NCBI GenBank assembly: GCA_947167415.1
Contig: CAMVHY010000056.1
Location: forward strand, 1-7,913
Origin: an uncultured Clostridia bacterium
GTDB taxonomy: Bacteria > Bacillota > Clostridia > Lachnospirales > CAMVHY01
Length of the DNA: 7,913 nucleotides
Reading direction: 5' to 3'
Part shown: piece by piece, positions 1 to 6,403 of the stretch
Numbering within the stretch: position 1 is the stretch's first letter
Layout: every line of letters starts with the position of its first letter
Translations under genes and position numbers: made by a program
Notes under the pieces: generated by a model
The model's database searches: none
What the model was told of the DNA's origin: nothing
Seen by the model: only the letters and a program-made list of their open reading frames with translations

Positions 1-1
1 A

Positions 2-484
2 GTGAAACAAAATGACTTTTATGATGATAAAATTTATAATGATATGTATGAGAAAGCTTTAGAAACATTGGAAATAAAGAAAAAAAAGGATGCCGAATAT
101 ATCACGGCAGAAAAACCAAAGGCACTAAAACAAGGACCAGATACAAACACTAAAATTATTTTTTGGACATGGAAGAAAAAATCTTCGGCAGGAGCCGTGG
201 CGTTAGTCATTATTGCGGTAAATGTTGTTCTGTTTTGGCAATTATCTTTTGCTGTAGCTTTTTGGTCTGCATTGGGGATATGGGTTTTATATTTTTTCGT
301 GTTATGGCTGATCAATCGTTGTAATGCTACAAAACCAATCGATACAATTGGCAATAAAGGACAAAACAATAATGAAAATCAGGTTATTGGGCAAGAGAAA
401 ACAAAAGAAGAAATTAAGCAACCTTTGATAGATGACAAAAATGATCAAATCATTGGTCCGAACCAAAAAAATAATTTAAAATAA
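2..484 (+). CDS. Small hypothetical protein with two membrane segments (start uncertain)
   Basis: I do not recognise this 160-residue protein. It has a charged, Lys/Glu-rich N-terminal part (about 1-60) ending in a basic stretch (WKKK). Two adjacent hydrophobic segments follow at about 62-80 and 83-105, rich in Val, Ile, Phe and Trp, and look like a transmembrane hairpin. The C-terminal tail (about 106-160) is polar and Asn/Gln/Lys-rich. It contains three loose repeats built around Ile-Gly (TIGNKGQNN, VIGQEKT, IIGPNQKNN). No signal peptide or catalytic motif is visible. Only one base precedes the GTG codon in the window, so no ribosome site can be judged. The frame may extend upstream, or translation may begin at the in-frame ATG at 44. 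It converges on thrS and ends directly at a terminator hairpin. The termini would probably lie on the same side of the membrane; this is inferred. Confidence 0.6.
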   Translation: MKQNDFYDDKIYNDMYEKALETLEIKKKKDAEYITAEKPKALKQGPDTNTKIIFWTWKKKSSAGAVALVIIAVNVVLFWQLSFAVAFWSALGIWVLYFFVLWLINRCNATKPIDTIGNKGQNNNENQVIGQEKTKEEIKQPLIDDKNDQIIGPNQKNNLK

Positions 485-533
485 AAAAAGCGGTGATTTT
501 CTGAATTAAAATCAGATTTCACACGCTTTTTTT
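483..533. terminator. Bidirectional intrinsic terminator between the 2-484 gene and thrS
   Basis: An A7 run followed by GCG (483-492) pairs with CGC plus T7 (524-533). GTGA (493-496) pairs with TCAC (519-522) around one bulged base, and CTGA/TCAG (501-504/512-515) continues the stem to a short loop. The T-run follows the stem on both strands, so one hairpin can end the + gene (stop at 482-484) and the convergent thrS transcript (stop at 575). Confidence 0.8.
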
Positions 534-574
534 GTACATAAATAAAACTATCACCACTCAAAAATAATCTCGCT

Positions 575-2488
575 TTACAAATCAAAGTCCATATCTTTTT
601 TATTTTTTATCTCGTCATTAATTTTTTTTATAAACTCATCTAATCCAATAAAAATATTTTTTCCCGACGCAAGCCTTACGCTTATATTATTTTCATTCAT
701 TTCTTTTTCGCCAATCACAACCAAATATTTTATCTTTTTTAATTTTGCCTCACGAATTTTATAATTTATTTTTTCCGCCCGCAAATCAATTTCACATCTA
801 ATATTATTTAATTTCAGCTCATTACAAATTTTTTGTGCGTAATCATTAAATTTATCTGAAATCGGCAAAATTTTTACTTGCACCGGCGCAATCCAAATCG
901 GAAAATTCCCACCATAATGCTCAACCAAAATCCCGATAAATCTTTCGATGCTGCCAAAAACAACTCTGTGAATCATAATTGGTCTATGTTTTTGATTATC
1001 CGCGCCAACATATTCCAACTCAAATTTTTCCGGCAACTGAAAATCCAACTGTATCGTTCCGCATTGCCAAGTTCTTCCCAACGAATCTTCCAAATGAAAA
1101 TCAATTTTTGGCCCATAAAATGCTCCGTCGCCTTCGTTTATTTTAAAATCCAAATTTTTTTCTGTTAAAGCAGTTTTAAGTGCTTCCGTCGCTTTTTCCC
1201 AATCTTCATCGCTTCCCATACTATCATCAGGGCGCGTCGAAAGCTCGATATAATACTTAAATCCAAATAACAAATAAAATTTATCAATCAAATCAATTAT
1301 ATTTTTAATTTCACTTTTAATTTGCTCTTGCGTAATAAAAATATGTGCATCATCTTGTGTAAAACATCTAACTCGCATTAAACCGTGAAGCGTCCCAGAT
1401 TTTTCATGCCTGTGCACTAAACCTAATTCCGCAAATCTTAATGGCAAATCTTTATACGACCGTAATTTATTTTTATAAACCAAAATACTTCCCGGACAAT
1501 TCATTGGTTTCACGGCAAAATCTTGCTCATCAATCACTGTCGTATACATATTTTCTTTATAATGCGCCCAGTGCCCAGATTTTATCCACAGATTTTTATT
1601 TAAAATCATAGGCGTCGATATCTCATCATAATTATTTTTTTTATGCACATAGCGCCAGTATTCTATTAAATTATTTTTTAAAATCATTCCATTCGGCAAA
1701 AAAAATGGCATTCCCGGCGCTTCATCAAATAATTCAAACAGCTCAAGTTCCCGACCAAGTTTTCTATGATCGCGTTTTTTTGCCTCTTCCAATTTATTTA
1801 AATAATCATCCAAACTCGATTTTTTTTCAAACGCTGTTCCATAAATTCGCGTCAACATTTTATTTTTTTCATCGCCATGCCAATATGCTCCGGCTACCGA
1901 AATTAATTTAAACGCTTTTATATCACCAGTTTTTAAAACATGTGGCCCGGCACACAAATCAACAAATTCTCCTTGCTCATAAAAAGAAATTTCTGCTCCT
2001 ACCGGCAAATTATTTATCAATTCAACTTTATATGGCTCATTTTTTTCCGTCATTAACTTTAACGCTTCATTTTTCCCTAGCTCAAAACGTTTTATCTCAT
2101 AATTTTCTTTTATTATTTTTTTCATTTCGTTTTCGATTTTCGCCAAATCCTCAAGCAATATTTTCCCATCAAAATCATAATAAAAACCGTCTTTAATATT
2201 TGGCCCAATCGCTAATTTTATTTCAGGAAATAATCTTTTAACTGCCTGCGCCAAAACGTGTGCACAACTATGCCTTAAAGTTCCAAGACCAAATTCATTA
2301 TCAAAACTTAAAATTTCCAGCTTACAATTTTTTTCTATTACAAATCGCAAATCTTTTAACTCGCCATCAACTAATGCACAACAAGCTTTTTTGGCTAAAT
2401 TAATATTTATTTTTTTTGCGACGTCAAAAACAGTCATCGGCTCATCAAGCTCAAAATTTGCTCCGTCTTTTAAAATAATATTTATCAT
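575..2488 (-). CDS. thrS: Threonyl-tRNA synthetase (class II)
   Basis: ThrS charges tRNA-Thr with threonine in the cytosol, using ATP. The 637-residue product is full length for the bacterial family. An N-terminal TGS domain spans about 1-60. The editing domain carries the HxxxH pair H73/H77 and the DLCAGPH motif with C179/H183, so hydrolysis of mischarged Ser-tRNA-Thr should be intact. The class II catalytic core (about 240-530) shows the zinc ligands C331, H382 and H507, motif 2 around LVHRHEKSGTLHGLMRVR, and motif 3 GSIERFIGILVEH. An anticodon-binding domain follows (about 535-637). The frame is open further upstream to 2536. The ATG at 2488 is chosen because GAAGGAG lies 12 bases before it (2507-2501) and because the family starts at this point with the TGS strand MINIILKDG. 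It is transcribed alone, with its own promoter and terminator. Confidence 0.97.
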   Translation of the reverse strand: MINIILKDGANFELDEPMTVFDVAKKININLAKKACCALVDGELKDLRFVIEKNCKLEILSFDNEFGLGTLRHSCAHVLAQAVKRLFPEIKLAIGPNIKDGFYYDFDGKILLEDLAKIENEMKKIIKENYEIKRFELGKNEALKLMTEKNEPYKVELINNLPVGAEISFYEQGEFVDLCAGPHVLKTGDIKAFKLISVAGAYWHGDEKNKMLTRIYGTAFEKKSSLDDYLNKLEEAKKRDHRKLGRELELFELFDEAPGMPFFLPNGMILKNNLIEYWRYVHKKNNYDEISTPMILNKNLWIKSGHWAHYKENMYTTVIDEQDFAVKPMNCPGSILVYKNKLRSYKDLPLRFAELGLVHRHEKSGTLHGLMRVRCFTQDDAHIFITQEQIKSEIKNIIDLIDKFYLLFGFKYYIELSTRPDDSMGSDEDWEKATEALKTALTEKNLDFKINEGDGAFYGPKIDFHLEDSLGRTWQCGTIQLDFQLPEKFELEYVGADNQKHRPIMIHRVVFGSIERFIGILVEHYGGNFPIWIAPVQVKILPISDKFNDYAQKICNELKLNNIRCEIDLRAEKINYKIREAKLKKIKYLVVIGEKEMNENNISVRLASGKNIFIGLDEFIKKINDEIKNKKDMDFDL

Positions 2489-2522
2489 AATAAAAATATT
2501 CTCCTTCAAAATTATTTTTTTT

Positions 2523-2550
2523 ATTTTAGCATACAAAAAAAAACTTGCAA
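2523..2550 (-). promoter_or_regulatory. Predicted sigma-A promoter of thrS
   Basis: On the - strand, TTGCAA (2550-2545, 4/6 to the -35 consensus) is followed by a 16-base spacer and TAAAAT (2528-2523), with a TG extension (TGCTAAAAT). Transcription would start near 2516, giving a leader of only about 28 bases before the ATG at 2488. The spacer contains the T9 run of the upstream gene's terminator, so the two signals overlap. Confidence 0.55.
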
Positions 2551-2581
2551 TCGATTCAAATTAACCGTCTACAAGTTTTTT
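2535..2581 (-). terminator. Intrinsic terminator of the 537-residue protein gene
   Basis: Read on the - strand, A6 plus CTTG (2581-2572) pairs with CAAG plus T6 (2547-2538). The stem continues inward through wobble pairs to CGGTT/AATCG around the loop AATTTG. The stem is about 18 base pairs with one mismatch and runs straight into a T9 tract (2543-2535). It lies about 55 bases after the stop codon at 2637. Confidence 0.75.
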
Positions 2582-2636
2582 AAAATATTTTTTTGCCAAT
2601 AAAAATTTGGGGCTGAGTTTTATGTGATAAAATTGT

Positions 2637-4250
2637 CTATGGATTTGATTTTATTGATTCAGAAATTTCGTTTTTATTACCTGATACTTGTGAGATGTTG
2701 GTGCTATTATTATCATAAATCTCTACTTTTGATTTTAATAAATCTATGCGATTAACGGTTGAATTGTTTGGATAATTTATATTCATTTGTTGTGGCGGTA
2801 ATTTAACATTATTGATTGGATGTTTTATGTTATAAAGCTCTAACAAATATACAACTTTGCTTTCGTTATAAAAATCTTGCATATCATCCGGAAAATCGTG
2901 ATACCATGAGCTAATCTCAAAGTCATTAGAAAATACATACTGGATACTGAATAAAATAGTAAATATCAAGGCCACCACACCAAAAGAAATCCAAAATGGA
3001 GTTGACCAAAAGAAAAATATTCCATATCCATATGAGGTAAATTCAGAAAATGCCAAGCAACAAGCAACAATGAAACCGGGGACACTACCAAAAATAACAC
3101 GAGGAATAAAATGCAAAAACATCCATAGTAAAGCACCTAAATATCCAATTCCCCGAAATATTTTCACAAATGCATAATCCAAACCATGAGTTATTGGTCC
3201 AAATTCTACACGTCTACTATTACCTTTTCCATTACAATACCACCTGTCTACAACATTTTTATAATCTAAACTTTGATTTATTTGTCTTAATGTTGTCATT
3301 ACTGAATTGTTATTGACTTTTGAAGCAATAAAATTCATTTGTTCATTAGTAAAAGAAATGTTACGCATTAAAATCAAACAAAAAACACCAATCATAACCT
3401 GATCTAAATTTTTTATCCAATCGCAAAAATTACTTTGGAAATCTGTGTTTCCGATATGCCCATATTTCATGTCACTCAAATCAAGTTCCTTTTTATTTCC
3501 ATCTTCTGATACCACATTTTTATCTTCTGGATCAAAAAAATTTGTAAATATAACCCCACCAGGAATACCTAATAAAAATTGTTTCATTGCTTGCGTTTCT
3601 TTTGTTTCTGGAATATCTTTGTTTAGATAAAACCAAATAAAACGCAAAAAACCGCCTAATCGATAATACGCAAAAATATCAATTGCGGTTTTAATGTTGA
3701 CCTGGTTGGAATTATTCTTCGGATTTAACAAACCTCCAAATACATTTATAAGTTCGACTATAACAATTGAATTGCAAATACACATTGCATCGTCATGGAA
3801 TGCATAAAACCATTTTTCCCTATAGTCTTCGATAACTCCAAGAAACCCATTCCAATTGAAATCAGTCTTGGAATTTAATTCAAGACATTTTTTTATTTCA
3901 AACGGATTAATTCCAAATTCTATTAAACACAGAATCATATAAGTTTTATGCTGTAACAAAAAATCCAGTTTATCAAAATTTGAATATCCGTGCTTTGGCA
4001 GCAAATCCGTAATTTTTTGTTTGTCTAATAACAAAATACAATTAACCATATTTTTTATTTTCTCTTTATTTTTATTTAACTCCTCTACTGAGGCTGAGAT
4101 TGTTTTTTCACTATAAGCAGCCAAAGATCTGTAATTGCATATAATTTTTAAAAAATCTTCTTGACTGCAAGAAGTTAAACTTAATTCCACGTTCTCATTA
4201 TTTTGTGCATCTATAATTTCTTCCCCGCTTTTGCTTGCATCATTCAACAT
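2637..4250 (-). CDS. Hypothetical membrane protein, 537 residues, unknown function
   Basis: I do not recognise this protein. The first 360 residues or so are mostly soluble in character, with predicted-helical stretches and scattered Cys residues, and no signal peptide or catalytic motif I can name. A strongly hydrophobic block at about 366-441 could hold two or three membrane segments (around 366-382, 386-404 and 418-440), separated by a Tyr/Phe/Trp-rich loop. The C-terminal 95 residues are polar and Asn/Ser-rich. The frame opens at a TTG (4253). The adjacent ATG at 4250 is preferred, with a moderate ribosome site GGTGGG 9 bases upstream. A good promoter and a strong terminator flank the gene, so it is probably expressed alone. 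The long open frame with no stops argues for a real gene. It could be a lineage-specific surface or host-interaction protein, but nothing in the sequence proves that. Confidence 0.75.
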   Translation of the reverse strand: MLNDASKSGEEIIDAQNNENVELSLTSCSQEDFLKIICNYRSLAAYSEKTISASVEELNKNKEKIKNMVNCILLLDKQKITDLLPKHGYSNFDKLDFLLQHKTYMILCLIEFGINPFEIKKCLELNSKTDFNWNGFLGVIEDYREKWFYAFHDDAMCICNSIVIVELINVFGGLLNPKNNSNQVNIKTAIDIFAYYRLGGFLRFIWFYLNKDIPETKETQAMKQFLLGIPGGVIFTNFFDPEDKNVVSEDGNKKELDLSDMKYGHIGNTDFQSNFCDWIKNLDQVMIGVFCLILMRNISFTNEQMNFIASKVNNNSVMTTLRQINQSLDYKNVVDRWYCNGKGNSRRVEFGPITHGLDYAFVKIFRGIGYLGALLWMFLHFIPRVIFGSVPGFIVACCLAFSEFTSYGYGIFFFWSTPFWISFGVVALIFTILFSIQYVFSNDFEISSWYHDFPDDMQDFYNESKVVYLLELYNIKHPINNVKLPPQQMNINYPNNSTVNRIDLLKSKVEIYDNNSTNISQVSGNKNEISESIKSNP

Positions 4251-4293
4251 CAAACAGCACCCACCATATAAATTTATTTTTCATTTTATCCTA

Positions 4294-4322
4294 ATTCTAA
4301 ATTCAAATTTTTCATTTGTCAA
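4294..4322 (-). promoter_or_regulatory. Predicted sigma-A promoter of the 537-residue protein gene
   Basis: On the - strand a perfect -35 box TTGACA (4322-4317) is followed by exactly 17 bases and TAGAAT (4299-4294, 5/6). The start point would fall near 4287, giving an untranslated leader of about 37 bases before the ATG at 4250. This is the best consensus match in the window. Confidence 0.7.
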
Positions 4323-4416
4323 TATGTAATTTAAATATCTTCACAAATTTTGTCCGTACTAAAATATAAAATTGAATCACAAAAAATTAAAAGAAAGTAT
4401 ATATCATGTTATTTTT

Positions 4417-4447
4417 TTGACATATTAATCATGGGAAATATATTTCC
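4417..4447 (+). promoter_or_regulatory. Candidate + strand promoter with 14-base palindrome over its -10
   Basis: TTGACA (4417-4422) is followed by 16 bases and TATATT (4439-4444, 5/6). A perfect palindrome GGAAATATATTTCC (4434-4447) covers the -10 box and could be an operator. The promoter points right, but the predicted start (about 4450) lies at the left end of the IS remnant and no intact gene follows. Confidence 0.4.
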
Positions 4448-4453
4448 ATTTTC

Positions 4454-4469
4454 TAGATACTATCTACAC
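4454..4469 (+). repeat. Left terminal inverted repeat of the IS remnant
   Basis: The 16-base left end matches the reverse complement of 5046-5061 at 12 positions, and three of the four differences are transitions. It is followed by an A7 run and GGGA, mirrored at the right end. The copy has drifted further from a tidy repeat than its partner, but which end is ancestral cannot be told here. Confidence 0.65.
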
Positions 4470-4548
4470 AAAAAAAGGGAAAAAAGATAAGTAAACTATA
4501 AAATAAAGTATAATAGAGGGGATTAAAAAAAAGGAGCAAAATAGAAAT

Positions 4549-5002
4549 GTGAAAAAAATGTATCACAAATTTGATATAAGCTATGCAGAATGGAAGATAA
4601 CAAAATCGCACCTGACAGGTCAGCCTGGACAACATGGAGGGATAGCCAAAGACAATCGAAAGTTTATCAATGCAGTTGGTTTGGATACTTAAAACAGGAT
4701 CTCCGTGGAGGGATCTACCGCAAGATTGTGGTAAGTTGAGTACGGTTCGGTTAATCAAAGATTTATTCGATGGCAATGAAAAGGTATGTGAAAAAAATTA
4801 TTTGAGATACTGAGAGATGATAAAAATTTTGAATAGCAATCATAAACTCGAGTTATGTGAAAGCATATCAGCGTGTAGCTGGGGCGCGCGACAGAAATCA
4901 GGCTATATCAAAGACAAAAGTGGACTCAATTCGAAAATATACTTAGCCGTCAATGAGCACGAGCTGTCTGTAAAATTTATCGTTACAGAGAGAACGCTGG
5001 GT
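4549..5002 (+). pseudogene. Broken IS5/IS427-type transposase
   Basis: An intact version would be a DDE transposase that cuts and joins the element ends. Reading begins at GTG 4549 (AAGGAG at 4531-4536) with a helix-turn-helix-like N-terminus containing the family phrase GQPGQHGGIAKDNRKFINAV. A single-base insertion near 4678 shifts the frame; after it come WILKTGSPWRDLPQDCGK (from 4682) and then a TGA at 4811. A second shift is needed to read SSYVKAYQRVAGARDRNQAI (from 4848). A third returns to GLNSKIYLAVNEHELSVKFIVTE near 4919-4990. The position expected to hold the first catalytic Asp (MIDSS in relatives) reads IINSS, with Asn encoded at 4845-4847. Similarity stops near 5002, and the remainder, with the second Asp and the Glu, is missing. 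It is clearly non-functional. Confidence 0.8.
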
Positions 5003-5045
5003 AAGTGTCTTTATGTTATTTTAATTCCCTTTTTTATTTTTTCTC

Positions 5046-5061
5046 GTGTAAACACTGTCTA
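5046..5061 (-). repeat. Right terminal inverted repeat of the IS remnant
   Basis: This is the partner of 4454-4469. Read inward on the - strand it is TAGACAGTGTTTACAC, followed by an A-rich stretch and GGGAATT. It is separated from the end of the recognisable transposase sequence by only about 45 bases. Confidence 0.65.
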
Positions 5062-5130
5062 GTTTTATACTCTTTTTATACTCTTATTTTACCAAGATAA
5101 ATTTTTTGTCATGTGAAAATTTTTTAGGCG

Positions 5131-5165
5131 AAAAAAAAGTGCGATCGAATTAAAAGCAACCGTAC
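5131..5165 (-). terminator. Intrinsic terminator of the tagO-like gene
   Basis: On the - strand GTACGGTTG (5165-5157) pairs with CGATCGCAC (5147-5139), with one mismatch and two wobble pairs, around a 9-base loop. A T8 tract follows immediately (5138-5131). It sits about 38 bases after the stop codon at 5203 and just outside the IS remnant. Confidence 0.65.
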
Positions 5166-5202
5166 CAAGTTTATTTTTTTATCTTATACTAAAAATTAAA
5201 AT

Positions 5203-6153
5203 CTATACTTTTAATAATAAAATTATAATCGAAGTCAAACTCAAGCAAACATTTATTAAAAATAAATACTGCACAACCTGTTTCGTGTTCATTCCAGAAT
5301 TTAAAAGTCTGTAATGAATTTGAGTCGCATCGGGTTTATAAACTGGCTTATGATTTAAAAATCTTTTTATTACGACAAAAACATTATCAAAAATCGGAAC
5401 GCCTAACGCCAAAACCGGAATAAAAACAGAAATTAAAGTCGCTTGTTTAAATGCACCATATAAAGAAATTACTGCAAGCATATATCCCAAAAAAGTTGCT
5501 CCTGAATCTCCCATAAATATTTTTGCCGGGTAAAAATTATATTTTAAAAATCCAGTTGCAATCCCCATTAATAAAATTGCCATCATCGCTGAATCAGTTT
5601 GACTTTTATAAATCGCGACAATGAATAAAGTCGTAGCTGAAATAACAGAAAATCCTCCTGCCAATCCATCTAATCCATCAGAAAAATTAATGACCGTCGT
5701 AACACCAAAAACCCAAAGCACTGTTAAAATAAATTGCAAATAATTTGGCAACAAAAAATAAGTATTATTAAACGGATTCATAAATCCTGTAAATCTTATT
5801 CCAACAGAATATAAAATTATCGCGGGCAAGATTTGCAATATAACTCTCGGAATAACACCAAACTCTAAACTTTTTGTCTTATAATAATCGTCAATTAAGC
5901 CTATTAAAATAACAAAAAAACTGCCGACTAAAATCGCAACATGTTTTATATCATTTAATCCAATAAAAATCACAAAACAAATTATAAAACTAATATACAT
6001 AGCAAGTCCACCAATTAATGGAGTTGCTTTTACATGTTTTTTTCTTTTCGTTGGCTGATCTAAAAAATTATATCTCTCAGCTAATTTTATTAACGGTGGA
6101 ACAATTAATCGCATAACCAAATAAGCAATCACAAAAATTAAAACAAATTTCAT
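5203..6153 (-). CDS. tagO: Undecaprenyl-phosphate GlcNAc-1-phosphate transferase, TagO/WecA family
   Basis: This integral membrane enzyme of the MraY/WecA superfamily transfers a sugar 1-phosphate, usually GlcNAc-1-P from UDP-GlcNAc, to undecaprenyl phosphate. That is the first step of teichoic-acid or similar glycopolymer synthesis. The 316 residues are mostly hydrophobic, with about 10-11 membrane segments. Family motifs appear in order: the cytoplasmic loop KRKKHVKATPLIGGLA (about 36-51), the Mg-binding pair D88-D89 (DDYYK), NFSDGLDGLAGG (156-167), and FMGDSGATFLG (213-223). The final loop reads DATQIHYRLLNSG (275-287), where TagO/WecA relatives usually have a His-rich HLHHRL. The loop fits TagO/WecA better than MraY, but the sugar is not proven. 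The ATG at 6153 has GGTGA 7 bases upstream (6165-6161). It has its own promoter and terminator. No other wall-polymer gene is in the window. Confidence 0.88.
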   Translation of the reverse strand: MKFVLIFVIAYLVMRLIVPPLIKLAERYNFLDQPTKRKKHVKATPLIGGLAMYISFIICFVIFIGLNDIKHVAILVGSFFVILIGLIDDYYKTKSLEFGVIPRVILQILPAIILYSVGIRFTGFMNPFNNTYFLLPNYLQFILTVLWVFGVTTVINFSDGLDGLAGGFSVISATTLFIVAIYKSQTDSAMMAILLMGIATGFLKYNFYPAKIFMGDSGATFLGYMLAVISLYGAFKQATLISVFIPVLALGVPIFDNVFVVIKRFLNHKPVYKPDATQIHYRLLNSGMNTKQVVQYLFLINVCLSLTSIIILLLKV

Positions 6154-6181
6154 TTACTAATCACCAATTTATTTTTGTTTT

Positions 6182-6211
6182 ATTATAGCAAAATATAATT
6201 TATCGCAACAA
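6182..6211 (-). promoter_or_regulatory. Predicted extended -10 promoter of the tagO-like gene
   Basis: On the - strand a perfect TATAAT (6187-6182) is preceded by TGC, giving the extended -10 form TGCTATAAT. A weak -35 (TTGTTG, 3/6) lies 18 bases further upstream. The start point would be near 6175, about 22 bases before the ATG at 6153. Confidence 0.6.
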
Positions 6212-6251
6212 AAAACTACACAAACTTTATAACTCAACAAAACCCAAATCC

Positions 6252-6288
6252 AAAAAAAAATAAATTCCCATTAACAAAATTTATTTTT
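6252..6288. repeat. AT-only inverted repeat between gltX and the tagO-like gene
   Basis: AAAAATAAATT (6256-6266) and AATTTATTTTT (6278-6288) form a perfect 11-base-pair inverted repeat around an 11-base loop. On the - strand the stem runs into a T9 tract (6260-6252). It could act as a weak second terminator behind gltX, but the stem has no G:C pairs and such repeats arise easily in AT-rich DNA. Confidence 0.35.
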
Positions 6289-6327
6289 CTCAACAAAAAC
6301 TTTTTATATACATATACATCACCATAC

Positions 6328-6365
6328 AAAAAACCTCCACAATTTTTTTTGCAGAGGCTTTTTTT
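6328..6365 (-). terminator. Intrinsic terminator of gltX
   Basis: On the - strand CCTC (6357-6354) pairs with GAGG (6337-6334). Three inner pairs TTG/CAA follow across a 2x2 internal loop, and flanking A-run/T-run pairing extends the base. A T6 tract (6333-6328) follows the stem. It lies about 40 bases after the gltX stop codon. An opposite-strand T7 run is also present, but no + strand gene uses it. Confidence 0.75.
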
Positions 6366-6403
6366 ATAAACCAAAATATATTTTTTCTTATCAAACATAA
6401 TTT

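Larger units (their letters stand above)
4454..5062 (+). mobile_element. Degenerate IS5-family (IS427-like) insertion sequence remnant
   Basis: The element is bounded by imperfect inverted repeats. The left end reads TAGATACTATCTACAC (4454-4469). The right end, read inward, is TAGACAGTGTTTACAC (5061-5046), matching at 12 of 16 positions. Both repeats are followed inward by A-rich sequence and GGGAA. The tetranucleotide CTAG stands at both outer borders (4453-4456 and 5059-5062) and may be the target duplication. Between the ends is a broken transposase with IS5-family motifs. At about 600 bases it is shorter than the 800-plus bases I expect of an intact member. The missing part corresponds to the C-terminal portion of the transposase, so the copy has an internal deletion and could not move itself. 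The family assignment rests on transposase motifs recalled from memory. Confidence 0.75.
4251..5202. other. 952-base gene-free stretch: promoters, IS remnant, terminator
   Basis: No intact gene is visible here. From left to right it holds the promoter of the 537-residue protein gene (- strand), an opposing + strand promoter with a palindrome, the IS5-family remnant (4454-5062), a short AT-rich spacer with an imperfect two-copy TTTTATACTC repeat (5063-5083), and the terminator of the tagO-like gene. Longer open frames on either strand here are antisense or broken pieces of the transposase. Confidence 0.7.

Noticed and set aside
878..2196. Several 60-96 codon + strand frames within 878-2196
   Set aside because: They are shadows of thrS on the opposite strand; the - strand frame carries all conserved ThrS motifs.
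2489..2536. Longer ThrS starting at 2536 (16 extra residues)
   Set aside because: The extension would read through the ribosome site GAAGGAG and the predicted promoter, and family members start at the TGS strand beginning at 2488.
4240..4284. Possible 14-residue leader peptide (MKNKFIWWVLFDVE) overlapping the start of the 537-residue protein gene, with two adjacent Trp codons
   Set aside because: The predicted transcription start (about 4287) falls just before its ATG, so the AGGA ribosome site would be absent from the mRNA. There is no attenuator-like hairpin, and the orphan gene has no link to tryptophan.
4453..4776. 107-codon open frame on the - strand
   Set aside because: It is antisense to the IS5-type transposase remnant, whose + strand translation matches family motifs, and it has no ribosome site of its own.
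4817..5062. 81-codon + strand open frame as a separate small gene
   Set aside because: Its middle part (GLNSKIYLAVNEHELSVKFIVTE) is one frame of the broken transposase. Its start follows a stop inside that pseudogene and its end runs into the right inverted repeat.
5063..5083. Imperfect tandem repeat TTTTATACTC x2
   Set aside because: Only two copies in very AT-rich DNA; no array, and no CRISPR-like spacing.
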